Shown: positions 1-8,614, counted from the stretch's first letter. The stretch is DNA of 44,434 nt from Anaeromusa acidaminophila DSM 3853 (GCF_000374545.1 NZ_KB894594.1:68596-113029); one strand, 5' to 3'. The notes: a model not told the origin generated them from the sequence alone. Numbers and translations are program-made.

Positions 1-636
1 TCTCAAGAGTTTCAAACCCTTATAGGTAGTCTACAAACCGCCAAAGTCATGGCTTCAGGCGTCATTGCTTGCGGGTTTCAAACCCTTATAGGTAGTCTAC
101 AAACGGTGCTGGATCGTGTTATCTGAATGGAAAGAAATCGAGTTTCAAACCCTTATAGGTAGTCTACAAACTTTTTCTCTTCGTACATACCGCCAACTTC
201 AAACTGAGTTTCAAACCCTTATAGGTAGTCTACAAACTTCACCCAATGCTTCACCCCAAACTTCCGCATTATAGTTTCAAACCCTTATAGGTAGTCTACA
301 AACAAAGGCTTTTTTTATGGTTTCTGCTGTCCATGGCTCGTTTCAAACCCTTATAGGTAGTCTACAAACGGACGCAAATGTGTTTAGCTTCATTGCAGTT
401 TCTAAAGTTTCAAACCCTTATAGGTAGTCTACAAACCACCGCCGTGTATAGCGAGTTTTTTGGTTTCAAACCCTGTTTCAAACCCTTATAGGTAGTCTAC
501 AAACTTTCTAGGAGTTCTTGCAGCTCTTCCTCCAATATTTCGTTTCAAACCCTTATAGGTAGTCTACAAACTTACCAGGCAAGGCAATTCCCCCGCACCC
601 TACTTTGTTTCAAACCCTTATAGGTAGTCTACAAAC
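1..636 (-). CRISPR. CRISPR array 1 (type IV), continues off left edge
   Basis: Ten full copies of a 30-nt repeat (plus strand starts GTTTCAAACCC, ends GTCTACAAAC) begin at 9, 75, 142, 208, 274, 340, 407, 475, 542 and 607. Spacers are 35-38 nt. Bases 1-8 are the tail of another spacer, so the array continues to the left. The shared leader lies at the right end, so transcription should run on the minus strand, where the repeat ends in GTTTGAAAC, a normal Class 1 crRNA handle. The unit at 437-474 is abnormal: 26 nt of spacer followed by a 12-nt copy of the repeat end (463-474) abutting the full repeat at 475. Several spacers read as open coding sequence on the minus strand, as expected for mobile-element targets. 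Confidence 0.99.
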
Positions 637-798
637 CCATTTTACTCGCTATTTTACTGCCTATCAAAACAGCCCTAATCAATTATACCATCGACCAGAA
701 ACGATAAAGCCAGATTTTTGCTCGTAGCCGTTGTCGTCGATCCCCCGTACTTTTTACCATATTGGAAATCGACGACAATAGCATTTTGCCATTTGGGC
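637..798 (-). promoter_or_regulatory. CRISPR leader 1 with promoter and dyad
   Basis: The 162 bp between recD and the first repeat is closely similar to the leader of array 2 (20237-20378). On the minus strand a TATAAT -10 box (682-687) lies about 46 nt before the first repeat in both leaders. An inverted repeat with 11-bp arms (731-741 and 768-778, TTGTCGTCGAT with its complement) follows the recD stop codon; the arms are kept in leader 2 with one change while the loop differs. It could terminate recD read-through or bind a protein; which is not known. Confidence 0.8.
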
Positions 799-3210
799 TT
801 AAAAATCCATAACCACCTGAAACCGATTTGTTGATGCATCTTTGGTTTTTCTATTTTTCCATTTTGTTTCTTCAAGGGCTTGGTTAACTAAAAAACCGAA
901 CTTGCTATACGGAGCCATTTGAATCTTTCCAGCCGCCGTTGTCCATATTGACTCATCGCCTATTAGATACACCCTTTTTTGTGCTCGGGTGATGGCCGTA
1001 TACATCATGTTCTGGTTTATACGAGATTTTTCGCTAGCCGGCACAACGAAAACATAGTCGGCTTCAGAGCCTTGCGCCTTGTGGATACTTATTGCATAGG
1101 CCGGTTCAATCCAGCATGATATCTCTTCATACGTATATGGGGATATTTCATGGTCTGGATCATTCCAGCGCACTGTGATACCAGTACCCGTTTCCCCAAC
1201 AATAGTACCTCTCATACCATTAAACACATCTTCGGTGCGTCCTTCATGGCGAAAAAACATTATTTTACGGCGCCCGGTAGTATCCTCAGCATACTCGGCA
1301 TAATCGTTTTGTGTTGCAATAACCGGATCTCCTACCGCAAAGCTACCTGCTGACTCGTCAATTCGCTTGCCTTTTTCATTTAGTTTCGTCCGTAAAAATG
1401 CATTAAGCTGCATGGTTCCCATTTCTTCTTTTCGCTGATCTGAAATGACAAGGATATCCTCATGCTTTATTCCGTTTTCCAAAAGAGCAGCTATTTCCCG
1501 GTATAATGCTTCTTTGTCTCGCTCTATCAGTTGTACGGCTTCCGTAGGCCTAATTTCAAGCGAGTGCTCGTTTCGGACTTGAAGGGCCGCTTCCAACAGT
1601 TCCCTACCCTCTGTCCTAAAAACCGTCTTTAGCTCGGTTACAGGAAGAAGCGATGGGTCTATAACGCGTGCTGCCATCTGGTGGAAAAATCCACTTGGCC
1701 CAATAGCCGGCAGCTGACCGGGATCACCCATGATCACTAAATGAAGTTGCGGTTGCTGTTTAATCGAATGAAGCAACCGGCTAAATACCATGACCGAACA
1801 AAGGCTCATTTCGTCCACAACAATAATGTCTGTATGCTCAAACAGATTTTCCATGTCGCCTTGCCGAGGAAGAAAATCATTTACCCCTAAATCCTCGGTC
1901 ATATGGGTTATGTTCGCAAATCGATGGATGGTTTGAAAATCTTCCTTTCGCAGATTGGCTTTTCCTCCAGCTACGGCCGCCGCCATAGCCGATGGAGCGA
2001 TAACCTTAACCCTCTTACCAATGGCTTGACAATATGAAACCAACGCCTTTATGATATGCGTTTTGCCGGTTCCTGCTTGGCCAACTACTACACTGGTTTT
2101 ATACGCAATTGCATTTTTTAAGGCTTGCTCTTGCTCGCCGGACAGCGGAATATCCTTAAACAATCCCAAATCAATGGAGTATCCATTGTTCGAGTCACCT
2201 ATCCGGTTTGCAAACAACTCTGCCGCCGTACGTTCAGCAAAATAGGCTCCCGTCATATAAATTCCTGAAGCTGCAGCGTTGCCATAGTAATTGCTTTTTT
2301 CCGCGAAGTTTTCTCCTAACGTTTCTGCCACTTGCGAATAGTATCTTGCAGCTTCTTCGCCGCATTCTTTTTTCCCAGAAATAGTTACCTTCGCGCCACC
2401 TTGCTTCATTACGTCCCGGAAGGAGCTAATCAAGAGCCGATTTATAATGATGCTGGGATGGGTATCCTTTGATTTTTTTGCCAACTCCATCATCGCTTTA
2501 TCGCCTTTTGTTTGAACCGCTACATGCGGTGTGGGAATGAAGGTGTTTCCTCTTCTGGCGTTGCTGGCTACTATCTGAGCGACCACTGCCATTGCCTCGA
2601 TTTCTATCGGCAAATTCACGCCCAAATTTTTTGCCAATCGCTTTGCATCAGTTATTGAAAACTCTTCCGTTTCTGCAATGATGAAAGGATTGCTGGCAAT
2701 CAGATCGACAACACCTTCAAACCCCCGTTGCTTGGCTCTTTGGGAAAAGAAAGAAACCAACATCCAGGCGGTTTCTGGTGACTCGCGAAAGCCCGCTTTC
2801 CTAAATAGTTCGTGCACATCGCGGACATCTTGCGTGTATACGTCCGGCAGATCACAAACCGTCCCTTTTGTTCCAGTCAACTGTCCATCGCGCAATCGTT
2901 CTCCATCAACTGCCGTTTTCGAAAACATTTTTCGGATGGATGATTGACGAATAATTTCCCAATCTTGGATATAAAACACCGTGTTTTTCCCAAGTTTTGC
3001 TACTTTCCCTTGGGCGTGAATAACCATGCCCCGCCGCAAACTGTCTTTTTGATTCCGTTTTGCCAGTTTAAACGATATGCTGTCTTTTGCTTCTGCTTCC
3101 ATTATCCCCGAAGGGTCTTTCAGAACGGTAAGCTGGCCATCTGTCTTATATTTGGTTGTTGCCATCGAAAACGAATACACATTGTTAAGATATACGTAGA
3201 CCCAATCCAT
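799..3210 (-). CDS. recD: RecD-family helicase of the type IV CRISPR locus
   Basis: 803-aa SF1B helicase resembling RecD2/TraA helicases. The N-terminal ~200 residues contain a RecD2-like helix-hairpin-helix stretch (ASNPFIIAE). The motor has Walker A GQAGTGKT near residue 375, Walker B VVDEMS near 465, GDPGQLPAIG in motif III, the SF1 motif V segment SIHKAQGSE, and TAITRAQ in motif VI near 740. The ATG at 3210 is chosen because AAAGGAGA lies 10 nt upstream; the TTG at 3219 would leave no room for that site. The gene begins 20 nt after cas6 and is last in the operon before the array. Type IV-A systems carry a DinG (csf4) helicase here; a RecD relative is the mark of subtype IV-D as I know the classification. 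It probably acts with the crRNA-guided complex on DNA. No nuclease domain is visible. Confidence 0.93.
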   Translation of the reverse strand: MDWVYVYLNNVYSFSMATTKYKTDGQLTVLKDPSGIMEAEAKDSISFKLAKRNQKDSLRRGMVIHAQGKVAKLGKNTVFYIQDWEIIRQSSIRKMFSKTAVDGERLRDGQLTGTKGTVCDLPDVYTQDVRDVHELFRKAGFRESPETAWMLVSFFSQRAKQRGFEGVVDLIASNPFIIAETEEFSITDAKRLAKNLGVNLPIEIEAMAVVAQIVASNARRGNTFIPTPHVAVQTKGDKAMMELAKKSKDTHPSIIINRLLISSFRDVMKQGGAKVTISGKKECGEEAARYYSQVAETLGENFAEKSNYYGNAAASGIYMTGAYFAERTAAELFANRIGDSNNGYSIDLGLFKDIPLSGEQEQALKNAIAYKTSVVVGQAGTGKTHIIKALVSYCQAIGKRVKVIAPSAMAAAVAGGKANLRKEDFQTIHRFANITHMTEDLGVNDFLPRQGDMENLFEHTDIIVVDEMSLCSVMVFSRLLHSIKQQPQLHLVIMGDPGQLPAIGPSGFFHQMAARVIDPSLLPVTELKTVFRTEGRELLEAALQVRNEHSLEIRPTEAVQLIERDKEALYREIAALLENGIKHEDILVISDQRKEEMGTMQLNAFLRTKLNEKGKRIDESAGSFAVGDPVIATQNDYAEYAEDTTGRRKIMFFRHEGRTEDVFNGMRGTIVGETGTGITVRWNDPDHEISPYTYEEISCWIEPAYAISIHKAQGSEADYVFVVPASEKSRINQNMMYTAITRAQKRVYLIGDESIWTTAAGKIQMAPYSKFGFLVNQALEETKWKNRKTKDASTNRFQVVMDF

Positions 3211-3230
3211 TTTTTGCAATCTCCTTTCGT

Positions 3231-3899
3231 TTAAACCGGCACCACCAATCCAAACCCTGATCCAGTACGTTCTCCCAGGCCGCCATAGAGCGCAACTTCA
3301 ATAGCCTTGGGTTCACCTGTCAGCTCAAGTACCACGTCACCACGGGCGGGTACCGCGAATTTATAGGGGATACTGCAAGGAAACCCTTTTTGCACGATAC
3401 GAACACCCACCGCATTTGGTAGCAGCTCCATGTTTAAAAACGCATTGGTTCGGCGCACTAGATTTTGGGCCAATAACTTTTTCCAAAGTTCCTCGTCTTG
3501 ATCCAAAAATACCGGCTTCTTTTTACCGTCTTCGCCACGGTAGGAAAGAGCAATAGGAGACAGCGCTTTCACGGTCATTCGACCGCTAATGCGCTGAACT
3601 GGTTGAATCGGAAGAACCTTCTTTACTTCAAATAAATTATTTTCGATCATAATCCCTTGTCCGACCAGTGAGACAGCCCCCTCTTTTAACGCGAGAGCTA
3701 TGTCTTCTCGTACAGACGCAAAGGTAAACATGCCTTGCTGATAAGCCCAAGTATAGGGTTTAAATTTTTCCTTGGCATTATGCAGTTGCTTGGCCAGCGC
3801 TTCGTTCCCGGTATTTAATAACCGCCAAAAAAAGGTTACCGCTTGATCCTTTGAAGCCGGTTCTCCATATTGTTCTACCAAAATTGCAAGTCGGTTCAT
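3231..3899 (-). CDS. cas6: Cas6-type crRNA endoribonuclease
   Basis: 222 aa. The C-terminus has the glycine-rich loop of Cas6 RAMP proteins (YGGLGERTGSGFG, near residues 205-217), which helps grip the repeat RNA. Length fits the family (about 200-260 aa). Role by family: cleaves the CRISPR transcript within each repeat to make crRNAs for the Csf complex. The start codon overlaps the csf3 stop by 4 nt, so the two are translationally coupled. In type IV-A the equivalent gene is csf5; this one looks like a general Cas6. The catalytic residues cannot be assigned from sequence alone, but several histidine, tyrosine and lysine candidates lie in the N-terminal third. Confidence 0.85.
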   Translation of the reverse strand: MNRLAILVEQYGEPASKDQAVTFFWRLLNTGNEALAKQLHNAKEKFKPYTWAYQQGMFTFASVREDIALALKEGAVSLVGQGIMIENNLFEVKKVLPIQPVQRISGRMTVKALSPIALSYRGEDGKKKPVFLDQDEELWKKLLAQNLVRRTNAFLNMELLPNAVGVRIVQKGFPCSIPYKFAVPARGDVVLELTGEPKAIEVALYGGLGERTGSGFGLVVPV

Positions 3900-4744
3900 C
3901 TTTTTGACCGTCCTTTCTTCTTGGTACTACCTTGTGCCTTGCGCTCCTCTTTGGCAATTTCTCGATCCAAAAAGTCTTTTTGTTTTTGGCCCAAAACAGC
4001 GGAGGCCTTTTCCACTTCTTCTTTCCCCGGGAGTGCGGGAAAATTAAAAAAGGACAACGGGGAAATATAGCAATGGTCATAGAGCGCACGGTTCCAATAC
4101 GGCGGCTTATAGCCTACAAAATCAATCAGTTCCTCTTTAATCGGCTCGGTCCAACCGGCAACCGGAATCGGGCGGGCGGGATTTCCTTCTTTCAAGACGC
4201 TCCAATTGGGGCACTCCTTCTCTTTCACATCAACCTTACCTATTTCTCCAAAGCCAATCGACCGCTTGCCGCCAAGATGGCCCAGCTTCCAGATTAGTTT
4301 TGTGAGCTCTCTAAAGTGCTCCTTGTCGGTCACTTGTGCGTAAAAATCAAGATACGGAGTAACTAATTTCCAGTACAGTTCCCGCGCTGCTTGATGTTCG
4401 CCCATTTGATTACTTACATAGGACTTACCTAAGTCTTGTTTTGCAAAGGTTTGCACAAAATCAGCGTGCCGATATATCAGCGTTGGCTCAAGAAACGAAC
4501 CTTCTGCAGCAAAGCTGCTGGAAATTGCAAAAAATGAATCATTAACCAACGTAAATGGCAACTCTGGTTCCGCTAAGTTAGCCGGGTCCATTTCCGCTGG
4601 GGTTTTCACAAGCCCTTTAGACAGGGCCCACGCGTACCCATAAAGCCCATCGCCCTGAATCGGACGGATGGGCTTTACCGCTGGAAAAAGCAACGGCGAT
4701 ACGAGATGAAAACGTACCCGGACGTTATGAATCTGCTTGCTCAT
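3896..4744 (-). CDS. csf3: Csf3 (Cas5-group RAMP subunit)
   Basis: 282 aa. RAMP-fold protein: a beta-rich N-terminus (VRVRFHLVSPLLFPAV) and a glycine-rich loop GGKRSIGFGEIGKV near residues 165-180. In type IV effector complexes Csf3 is the Cas5-like subunit that caps the 5' handle of the crRNA. The ATG at 4744 is preferred over an upstream in-frame ATG because AAAGGAGG lies upstream and the chosen start overlaps the csf1 stop by only 20 nt. It sits between csf1 and cas6, as expected. The fold is clear; the Csf3 label rests on the neighbours, and Csm4-like proteins look similar. Confidence 0.8.
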   Translation of the reverse strand: MSKQIHNVRVRFHLVSPLLFPAVKPIRPIQGDGLYGYAWALSKGLVKTPAEMDPANLAEPELPFTLVNDSFFAISSSFAAEGSFLEPTLIYRHADFVQTFAKQDLGKSYVSNQMGEHQAARELYWKLVTPYLDFYAQVTDKEHFRELTKLIWKLGHLGGKRSIGFGEIGKVDVKEKECPNWSVLKEGNPARPIPVAGWTEPIKEELIDFVGYKPPYWNRALYDHCYISPLSFFNFPALPGKEEVEKASAVLGQKQKDFLDREIAKEERKAQGSTKKKGRSKR

Positions 4745-5456
4745 TAGAAACCTCAGAAACCTCCTTTGTGGCAACGTGCGCAGCCAAATGTGCCGCCAAG
4801 ACAATGGACGTATCCATTGCTTGTTTATAGGCTTGCATTAGTTCCCGAATGTAATAGTTTCGCTTTTGCCACTCGGTTTTCATATACACTGTGGTTGGTT
4901 TCAAATACGAATCAATTTGTTCGAGCATAGATTGAACCGATTGGATAAATTCTGCTCGGTCTACATCAACTACCCCGGAAAGTTCTGTAGAGGACCGAAA
5001 AAACCGCAAACCGGCGATGGTCATTTTTAGCCGTTTTTTTGAAAGATTTACACCGTCAATGGCTTTCCATTGTTGGTGTTTTTGTGTTAATGACGTATTA
5101 TCCCCCCGCAGCAGGATAACGCTGGGGACAGCGACCGCATCGGCGCTGGCGACAATCTTCTCGTAAAAATCAGCAAAGTTCATTTGTTCAATGCTTTCGG
5201 GCGTTGCAATGACCACCGATTGCTTGTCCCAATATTGCTGACGGTTATGCCCTGTTCTAAACCATTCGCAGGCCACACAGCAGCGGTCTTCATCGATCCG
5301 CCGGCAGATGTTTTCATCGGTCCATGTAGTTGACGACAATTCCTGGTGGCTTTTCGATGGCCCAAGGAGTGGGCCGCCGCATACACGGCAGGCCCCCGGC
5401 TCTACTTCTGGGCGATTTCCCAATCCTATATAAATAATCTGAGGTCCGCTATACAT
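4725..5456 (-). CDS. csf1: Csf1 (type IV large/Cas8-like subunit) with zinc finger
   Basis: 243 aa. The N-terminal third has two cysteine pairs, CRVC (near residue 20) and CVAC (near residue 58), matching the zinc-binding module typical of Csf1. The remainder is helical with no recognisable nuclease motif. Csf1 is the signature large-subunit candidate of type IV complexes. The ATG at 5456 follows AAGGAGGGG by about 9 nt and starts 14 nt after csf2 ends; an in-frame ATG at 5552 would overlap csf2 deeply and add a lysine-rich, poorly structured extension. Identification depends on size, zinc motif and position next to csf2. Confidence 0.82.
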   Translation of the reverse strand: MYSGPQIIYIGLGNRPEVEPGACRVCGGPLLGPSKSHQELSSTTWTDENICRRIDEDRCCVACEWFRTGHNRQQYWDKQSVVIATPESIEQMNFADFYEKIVASADAVAVPSVILLRGDNTSLTQKHQQWKAIDGVNLSKKRLKMTIAGLRFFRSSTELSGVVDVDRAEFIQSVQSMLEQIDSYLKPTTVYMKTEWQKRNYYIRELMQAYKQAMDTSIVLAAHLAAHVATKEVSEVSNEQADS

Positions 5457-5469
5457 TAGGCGCCCCTCC

Positions 5470-6498
5470 TTATTTTTCCGCTTCTTTGGCTGCTTTTTTT
5501 GCCGCTTTCGACACATACCCGAACAGCTCCGGCATGGTTTTAATGGCATCAATGATTTCTTCCTTATGTGCCGCTAGATACGCGTCATAGTTTGCAATTG
5601 CCGCAGACGCATCAAACTCTTTAGCATCGCCATCTTCTTCGATTTCATAAAGCTCAAAGGATACAAACCCATGACCGCGGCCGCTCATGCCGCCAACGAC
5701 TCCATTTTCGGAAAGCAAGCCATACATGGCCAAAAAGGCTAACCTGGCACCCTCATTGTCCGTGGTGATGCGCGAAGAGGTTCCAAGAATCGTACCCGCT
5801 GGCAGATACTCGGAGCCATAAATCATGGCTTCTTTCTCTACGCCAATATCGCTTTCTCCAGAAGCATCTTCAATCGCGCCACTTTCCGATCGCCGTGTAT
5901 AGCGAATTTTTTGCAAATGAGCATCTTTCATAAATTCCGCATAGCTTGGAGCCTCGTTTTCAATCTTTTCTGTGAGGGCCAACGGGAATACCGGATCAAA
6001 TAAGCTGGCGGTTTCGCGTAAGTACGGACGCAAAAAGCCGACCCGGGAACTACCTTCGAATTGATGTGCATGAAAAACCATGCCCAGGGCGCCCAGCATC
6101 GGAATTGTATCACGAAGCTTTTTGTATTTTTCTGGCGCCGCTGCTTTCGCGGTCATGCCAGCCGGGGTAACCCCGCCCGCGCGGAATGCCGTTTGAACAC
6201 GGCGTGCCAAAACTTCTTGTTTTGGAAACAGCTCCCCAACCGTAACGCCCAGTTGAGCAAACGTATGATCAAACAGAAGGCGACGGCCCAGGCCGCGTAC
6301 ACCGTTACCAGACACAACCGGAATGCGCAGCGTCAACGATTCGCCGTTATGTTGGCACACCACCGTTTCGGTGCGCCGTGGTTTAACATTAGGGTTTTGG
6401 CCTTCGTCAAGGATCTCCGAGTGCACAATGCTCGAAAGAGCGGTCACCGTTCCGACTAGCTGAGTCGTTTTGTTTTCCACTACCCCGTTTTCTGTCAT
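5470..6498 (-). CDS. csf2: Csf2 (Cas7-group backbone subunit)
   Basis: 342 aa. Cas7-family protein: VSGNGVRGLGRR near residue 65 and GGMSGRGHGFVSFELY near 275 are the glycine-rich turns of the Cas7/RAMP backbone. Length fits Csf2. Several copies should polymerise along the crRNA to form the type IV filament. First gene of the cas operon; the ATG at 6498 has GGAGG 8 nt upstream, whereas the longer form from 6528 has no such site. Bases 5891-5913 match a spacer of array 1 with one mismatch (see findings). The C-terminus is rich in Lys and Ala, probably a flexible tail. Confidence 0.9.
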   Translation of the reverse strand: MTENGVVENKTTQLVGTVTALSSIVHSEILDEGQNPNVKPRRTETVVCQHNGESLTLRIPVVSGNGVRGLGRRLLFDHTFAQLGVTVGELFPKQEVLARRVQTAFRAGGVTPAGMTAKAAAPEKYKKLRDTIPMLGALGMVFHAHQFEGSSRVGFLRPYLRETASLFDPVFPLALTEKIENEAPSYAEFMKDAHLQKIRYTRRSESGAIEDASGESDIGVEKEAMIYGSEYLPAGTILGTSSRITTDNEGARLAFLAMYGLLSENGVVGGMSGRGHGFVSFELYEIEEDGDAKEFDASAAIANYDAYLAAHKEEIIDAIKTMPELFGYVSKAAKKAAKEAEK

Positions 6499-6535
6499 CC
6501 TAATCCCCTCCATAATTTGGTTTTCCACTTTTTAT

Positions 6536-6564
6536 ATTATAGTATTTATTTAAAAATAAAACAA
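6536..6564 (-). promoter_or_regulatory. Promoter of the csf operon
   Basis: Minus-strand TTGTTT (559-564 of the 6-kb block) and TATAAT (6536-6541) separated by 17 nt, about 38 nt before the csf2 ATG. No terminator lies between this promoter and the CRISPR array, so one transcript could cover the five cas genes and array 1. Confidence 0.6.
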
Positions 6565-6589
6565 TGCTTTTACTGTCAAATTGTACTAT

Positions 6590-6632
6590 ATTTTCGCAAA
6601 ATAAAAACCAGCACGTGAATTCACATGCCGGT
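6590..6632 (-). terminator. Terminator of tdk
   Basis: Near-perfect palindrome 6607-6632 centred on GTGAATTCAC, followed on the minus strand by TTTTTATTTT. Confidence 0.75.
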
Positions 6633-6655
6633 TCAAGGATACTAAGCGATGAGTT

Positions 6656-7207
6656 TTAAGTTGATTCGAGACAATCACGGCAAAGCGCCCTATACTTATC
6701 AGCGCCACCTATATCGACGATTGAATCATCCTCAACAATCTTTTGGGATAAATACGCATCGGCACCACAGCTTACGCAAACTGCGTTAAGCTTCGTTACA
6801 CTGTCTGCGACACAGGCCAACCTTCCCATTAAGGGGATAGCCTCACCTGTAGACCACATATCAAGACCGACGCAAATTACCCGAATGCGCTTTTCTAACA
6901 GTACTTGGAGGACTGAAAGAAGATCCCCATTAAAAAACTGAGTTTCTTCAATGCCGATAATGGATATGTCCGGGGTAACCAAAGAAAGTATCTCTTCGGC
7001 GCAGCCGACAACCTGAGCTTTCATCTCTACCCGCCCGTCATGCGTCATCACTACATCGTTGTAGCGAGTATCACGGGATGGCTTTACCAATAAGATTCCC
7101 TGCCCAGCAATTTGTCCTCTGCGTAGCCGGCGAAGCATTTCCTCTGTCTTGCCCGAAAACATGCTGCCAAAAATCAGCTCTAATTTTCCAACGCTCTGAT
7201 TTGCCAT
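6656..7207 (-). CDS. tdk: Thymidine kinase (type II)
   Basis: 183 aa. Phosphorylates thymidine to dTMP in the salvage pathway. Seen: P-loop GSMFSGKTEEM near residues 12-22, the catalytic segment GIEETQFF (usually DEAQFF) near 88, and a structural zinc site of two cysteine pairs (CVSC and CRDC) in the C-terminal third. Length is normal for the family (about 190 aa). The ATG at 7207 follows GGAGGAG; an upstream in-frame ATG would overlap that site. Upstream lies a short palindromic stretch with repeated TGCGCA. Commonly carried by large phages and plasmids to raise dTTP supply. Confidence 0.95.
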   Translation of the reverse strand: MANQSVGKLELIFGSMFSGKTEEMLRRLRRGQIAGQGILLVKPSRDTRYNDVVMTHDGRVEMKAQVVGCAEEILSLVTPDISIIGIEETQFFNGDLLSVLQVLLEKRIRVICVGLDMWSTGEAIPLMGRLACVADSVTKLNAVCVSCGADAYLSQKIVEDDSIVDIGGADKYRALCRDCLEST

Positions 7208-7309
7208 AAATACTCCTCCTTCGCGCAATGCGCAATTTTAATAATTACCTATCATCATTGTAGGAGGAAAAAGAATCGATAGCAAAAGAGCCTTTTAAAT
7301 ATCCCGGGT

Positions 7310-7570
7310 CTATCTATAGTGTGTCACATGCGCAATTACTGGTTTAGGCATACCGCTTCCTCCTTTTTCAGGATGATAACTCGCAACGTCAGCCTCTACC
7401 TTATCCTTTTGTCCACTAGCAAGTTCCTTAATCCAGAAATCGCCTTGAATAAGTATTGAACTACCATCTTCAAACTCAATCACTACATCATCATAGCGGG
7501 CATCCGCCCCGCCCTCTTGCCGAATCCCTTTAATAATTTTGCCATTAGCGTTTTCAAAAACCATCTTCAC
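7310..7570 (-). CDS. Hypothetical protein, 86 aa
   Basis: Small acidic protein with no recognised family. The sequence alternates beta-like stretches (DDVVIEFEDGSSILIQGDFWI), so it may be a small beta-barrel. The GTG start at 7570 is preferred since AGAGG lies 8 nt upstream; GTG at 7579 and ATG at 7564 are alternatives. It follows the HTH gene at 7605 in the same direction with a 34-nt gap, and is probably in one transcript with it. Confidence 0.7.
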   Translation of the reverse strand: MKMVFENANGKIIKGIRQEGGADARYDDVVIEFEDGSSILIQGDFWIKELASGQKDKVEADVASYHPEKGGSGMPKPVIAHVTHYR

Positions 7571-7604
7571 AAAACACACCTCTTTCGATAATTTGGTATA
7601 TGGA

Positions 7605-7967
7605 TCAACGCCGCTTTTTCCAAAGTTGATCTGCAGCCTTTCGATTGACCAGCCATGTTTTTTCGCCCATCTTTACTTTATCTAGATTGGACAACCGTTC
7701 CGTTGCACAGGTCATTCTAACATTGCTTTCCGATACTTCATATTCCTGGGCAATTTGCTGCGGTGTCGCCCACTGCTCTTTTATCATTTCAGGCGTAACC
7801 GGTTTTTTATAAAAGTTATTGCTTATATACTCGATTAGAATGTCTGGTGAAAGCCCTTCTGGTGTACGCCCAGAAACATTAAAGTATAACTGGCGCAACA
7901 TATCTATCGGTAATCCTTCCAAAAAAGATTTGCTCAATATGACTATTTCACTCGTATCCACTTTCAT
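7605..7967 (-). CDS. Small protein with excisionase-like HTH
   Basis: 120 aa. The C-terminal half (about residues 65-118) looks like a winged helix of the excisionase/MerR sort: WATPQQIAQEYEVSESNVRM followed by a basic wing and WLVNRKAADQLWKKRR, a layout in which the wing lysines contact DNA. The N-terminal half is helical and of unknown role. Probably a DNA-binding regulator of nearby plasmid genes. It lies 12 nt after the gene at 7980. No integrase is visible in the window, so a true excision role is not supported. Confidence 0.7.
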   Translation of the reverse strand: MKVDTSEIVILSKSFLEGLPIDMLRQLYFNVSGRTPEGLSPDILIEYISNNFYKKPVTPEMIKEQWATPQQIAQEYEVSESNVRMTCATERLSNLDKVKMGEKTWLVNRKAADQLWKKRR

Positions 7968-7979
7968 TTCCTCACCCTC

Positions 7980-8393
7980 TTAGCAGCCATTTTTTATACA
8001 GTTATATCCTCGTCTCGGTATTTGAATCTTTTCCGCCCCTTTCCAGAACTTTGACCGTTTATATACTCCATTTATGCATTCATACCTGAAAATTAGCTCT
8101 CTCCCCTTTTTGTCTTTGCGAATTAAAATAATCCATCCATTGTATGATGGATGCTTATCAATAAATAGCTCCATTGCTGCATCGTTATTCTTTTCCTCTT
8201 TAAGAAAAACGTACTCGGTGTTTGAAATATCTAATCCTTGGGGTATTGGAGTAACGTCATGCCGATACATCATTTTGTGACCTGGAGCAGTATGCTCCAG
8301 ATTAAACTTTTCGATCAACTCGCTTTCCCTTGCTGAAGGATCATGATTTACAACTATAGAAGCGCCACAAGAACAAATGTAGATTTTAGCCAT
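7980..8393 (-). CDS. Hypothetical protein, 137 aa
   Basis: Not recognised. N-terminus MAKIYICSCGASIVV has a CxC pair of the kind that starts small zinc-binding domains, with a further Cys pair near the C-terminus. The middle is mixed alpha/beta with no catalytic motif. ATG at 8393 has AAAGGA upstream at 12 nt; two upstream in-frame ATGs lack a usable site. Confidence 0.65.
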   Translation of the reverse strand: MAKIYICSCGASIVVNHDPSARESELIEKFNLEHTAPGHKMMYRHDVTPIPQGLDISNTEYVFLKEEKNNDAAMELFIDKHPSYNGWIILIRKDKKGRELIFRYECINGVYKRSKFWKGAEKIQIPRRGYNCIKNGC

Positions 8394-8483
8394 AGATATC
8401 ACCATTCCTTTACTACAATTCACAATTTATTGTAGCGGAAAATAGTGTATTTGTTTTTGCATTTTTGGACATCTTTAAAATTT

Positions 8484-8594
8484 TTAAGCCATCTTATCAG
8501 GACTGCTCCCTCGCCGTTTATTCATCTCGGCATGATTTTGCTTGAAAAGATCTTTAAAAAGAACGTTCAGATTCATATTTGCATTATTCATCAT
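8484..8594 (-). CDS. Small ORF, 36 aa
   Basis: Begins MMNNANMNLNVLFKDLFKQ and ends in a basic, polar tail. Strong Shine-Dalgarno AAGGAGCGG 3-8 nt before the double ATG, and it fills an otherwise empty gap between two same-strand genes. One amphipathic helix is likely. Function unknown. Confidence 0.5.
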   Translation of the reverse strand: MMNNANMNLNVLFKDLFKQNHAEMNKRRGSSPDKMA

Positions 8595-8614
8595 GACCGC
8601 TCCTTAACCATATA

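Noticed and set aside
39-74. First full spacer reads on the minus strand as a peptide resembling a stretch of Csf2 (MTPEAMT against VTPAGMT).
   Set aside because: Only about five of nine residues agree and the DNA match is poor; chance similarity is likely, unlike the 22/23 match of the 437-462 spacer.
675-875. Minus-strand 66-aa ORF over leader 1 and the recD end.
   Set aside because: Overlaps the helicase in another frame and covers a conserved non-coding leader.
7605-7967. HTH protein as a phage excisionase.
   Set aside because: No integrase or attachment repeats; kept as a general DNA-binding protein.
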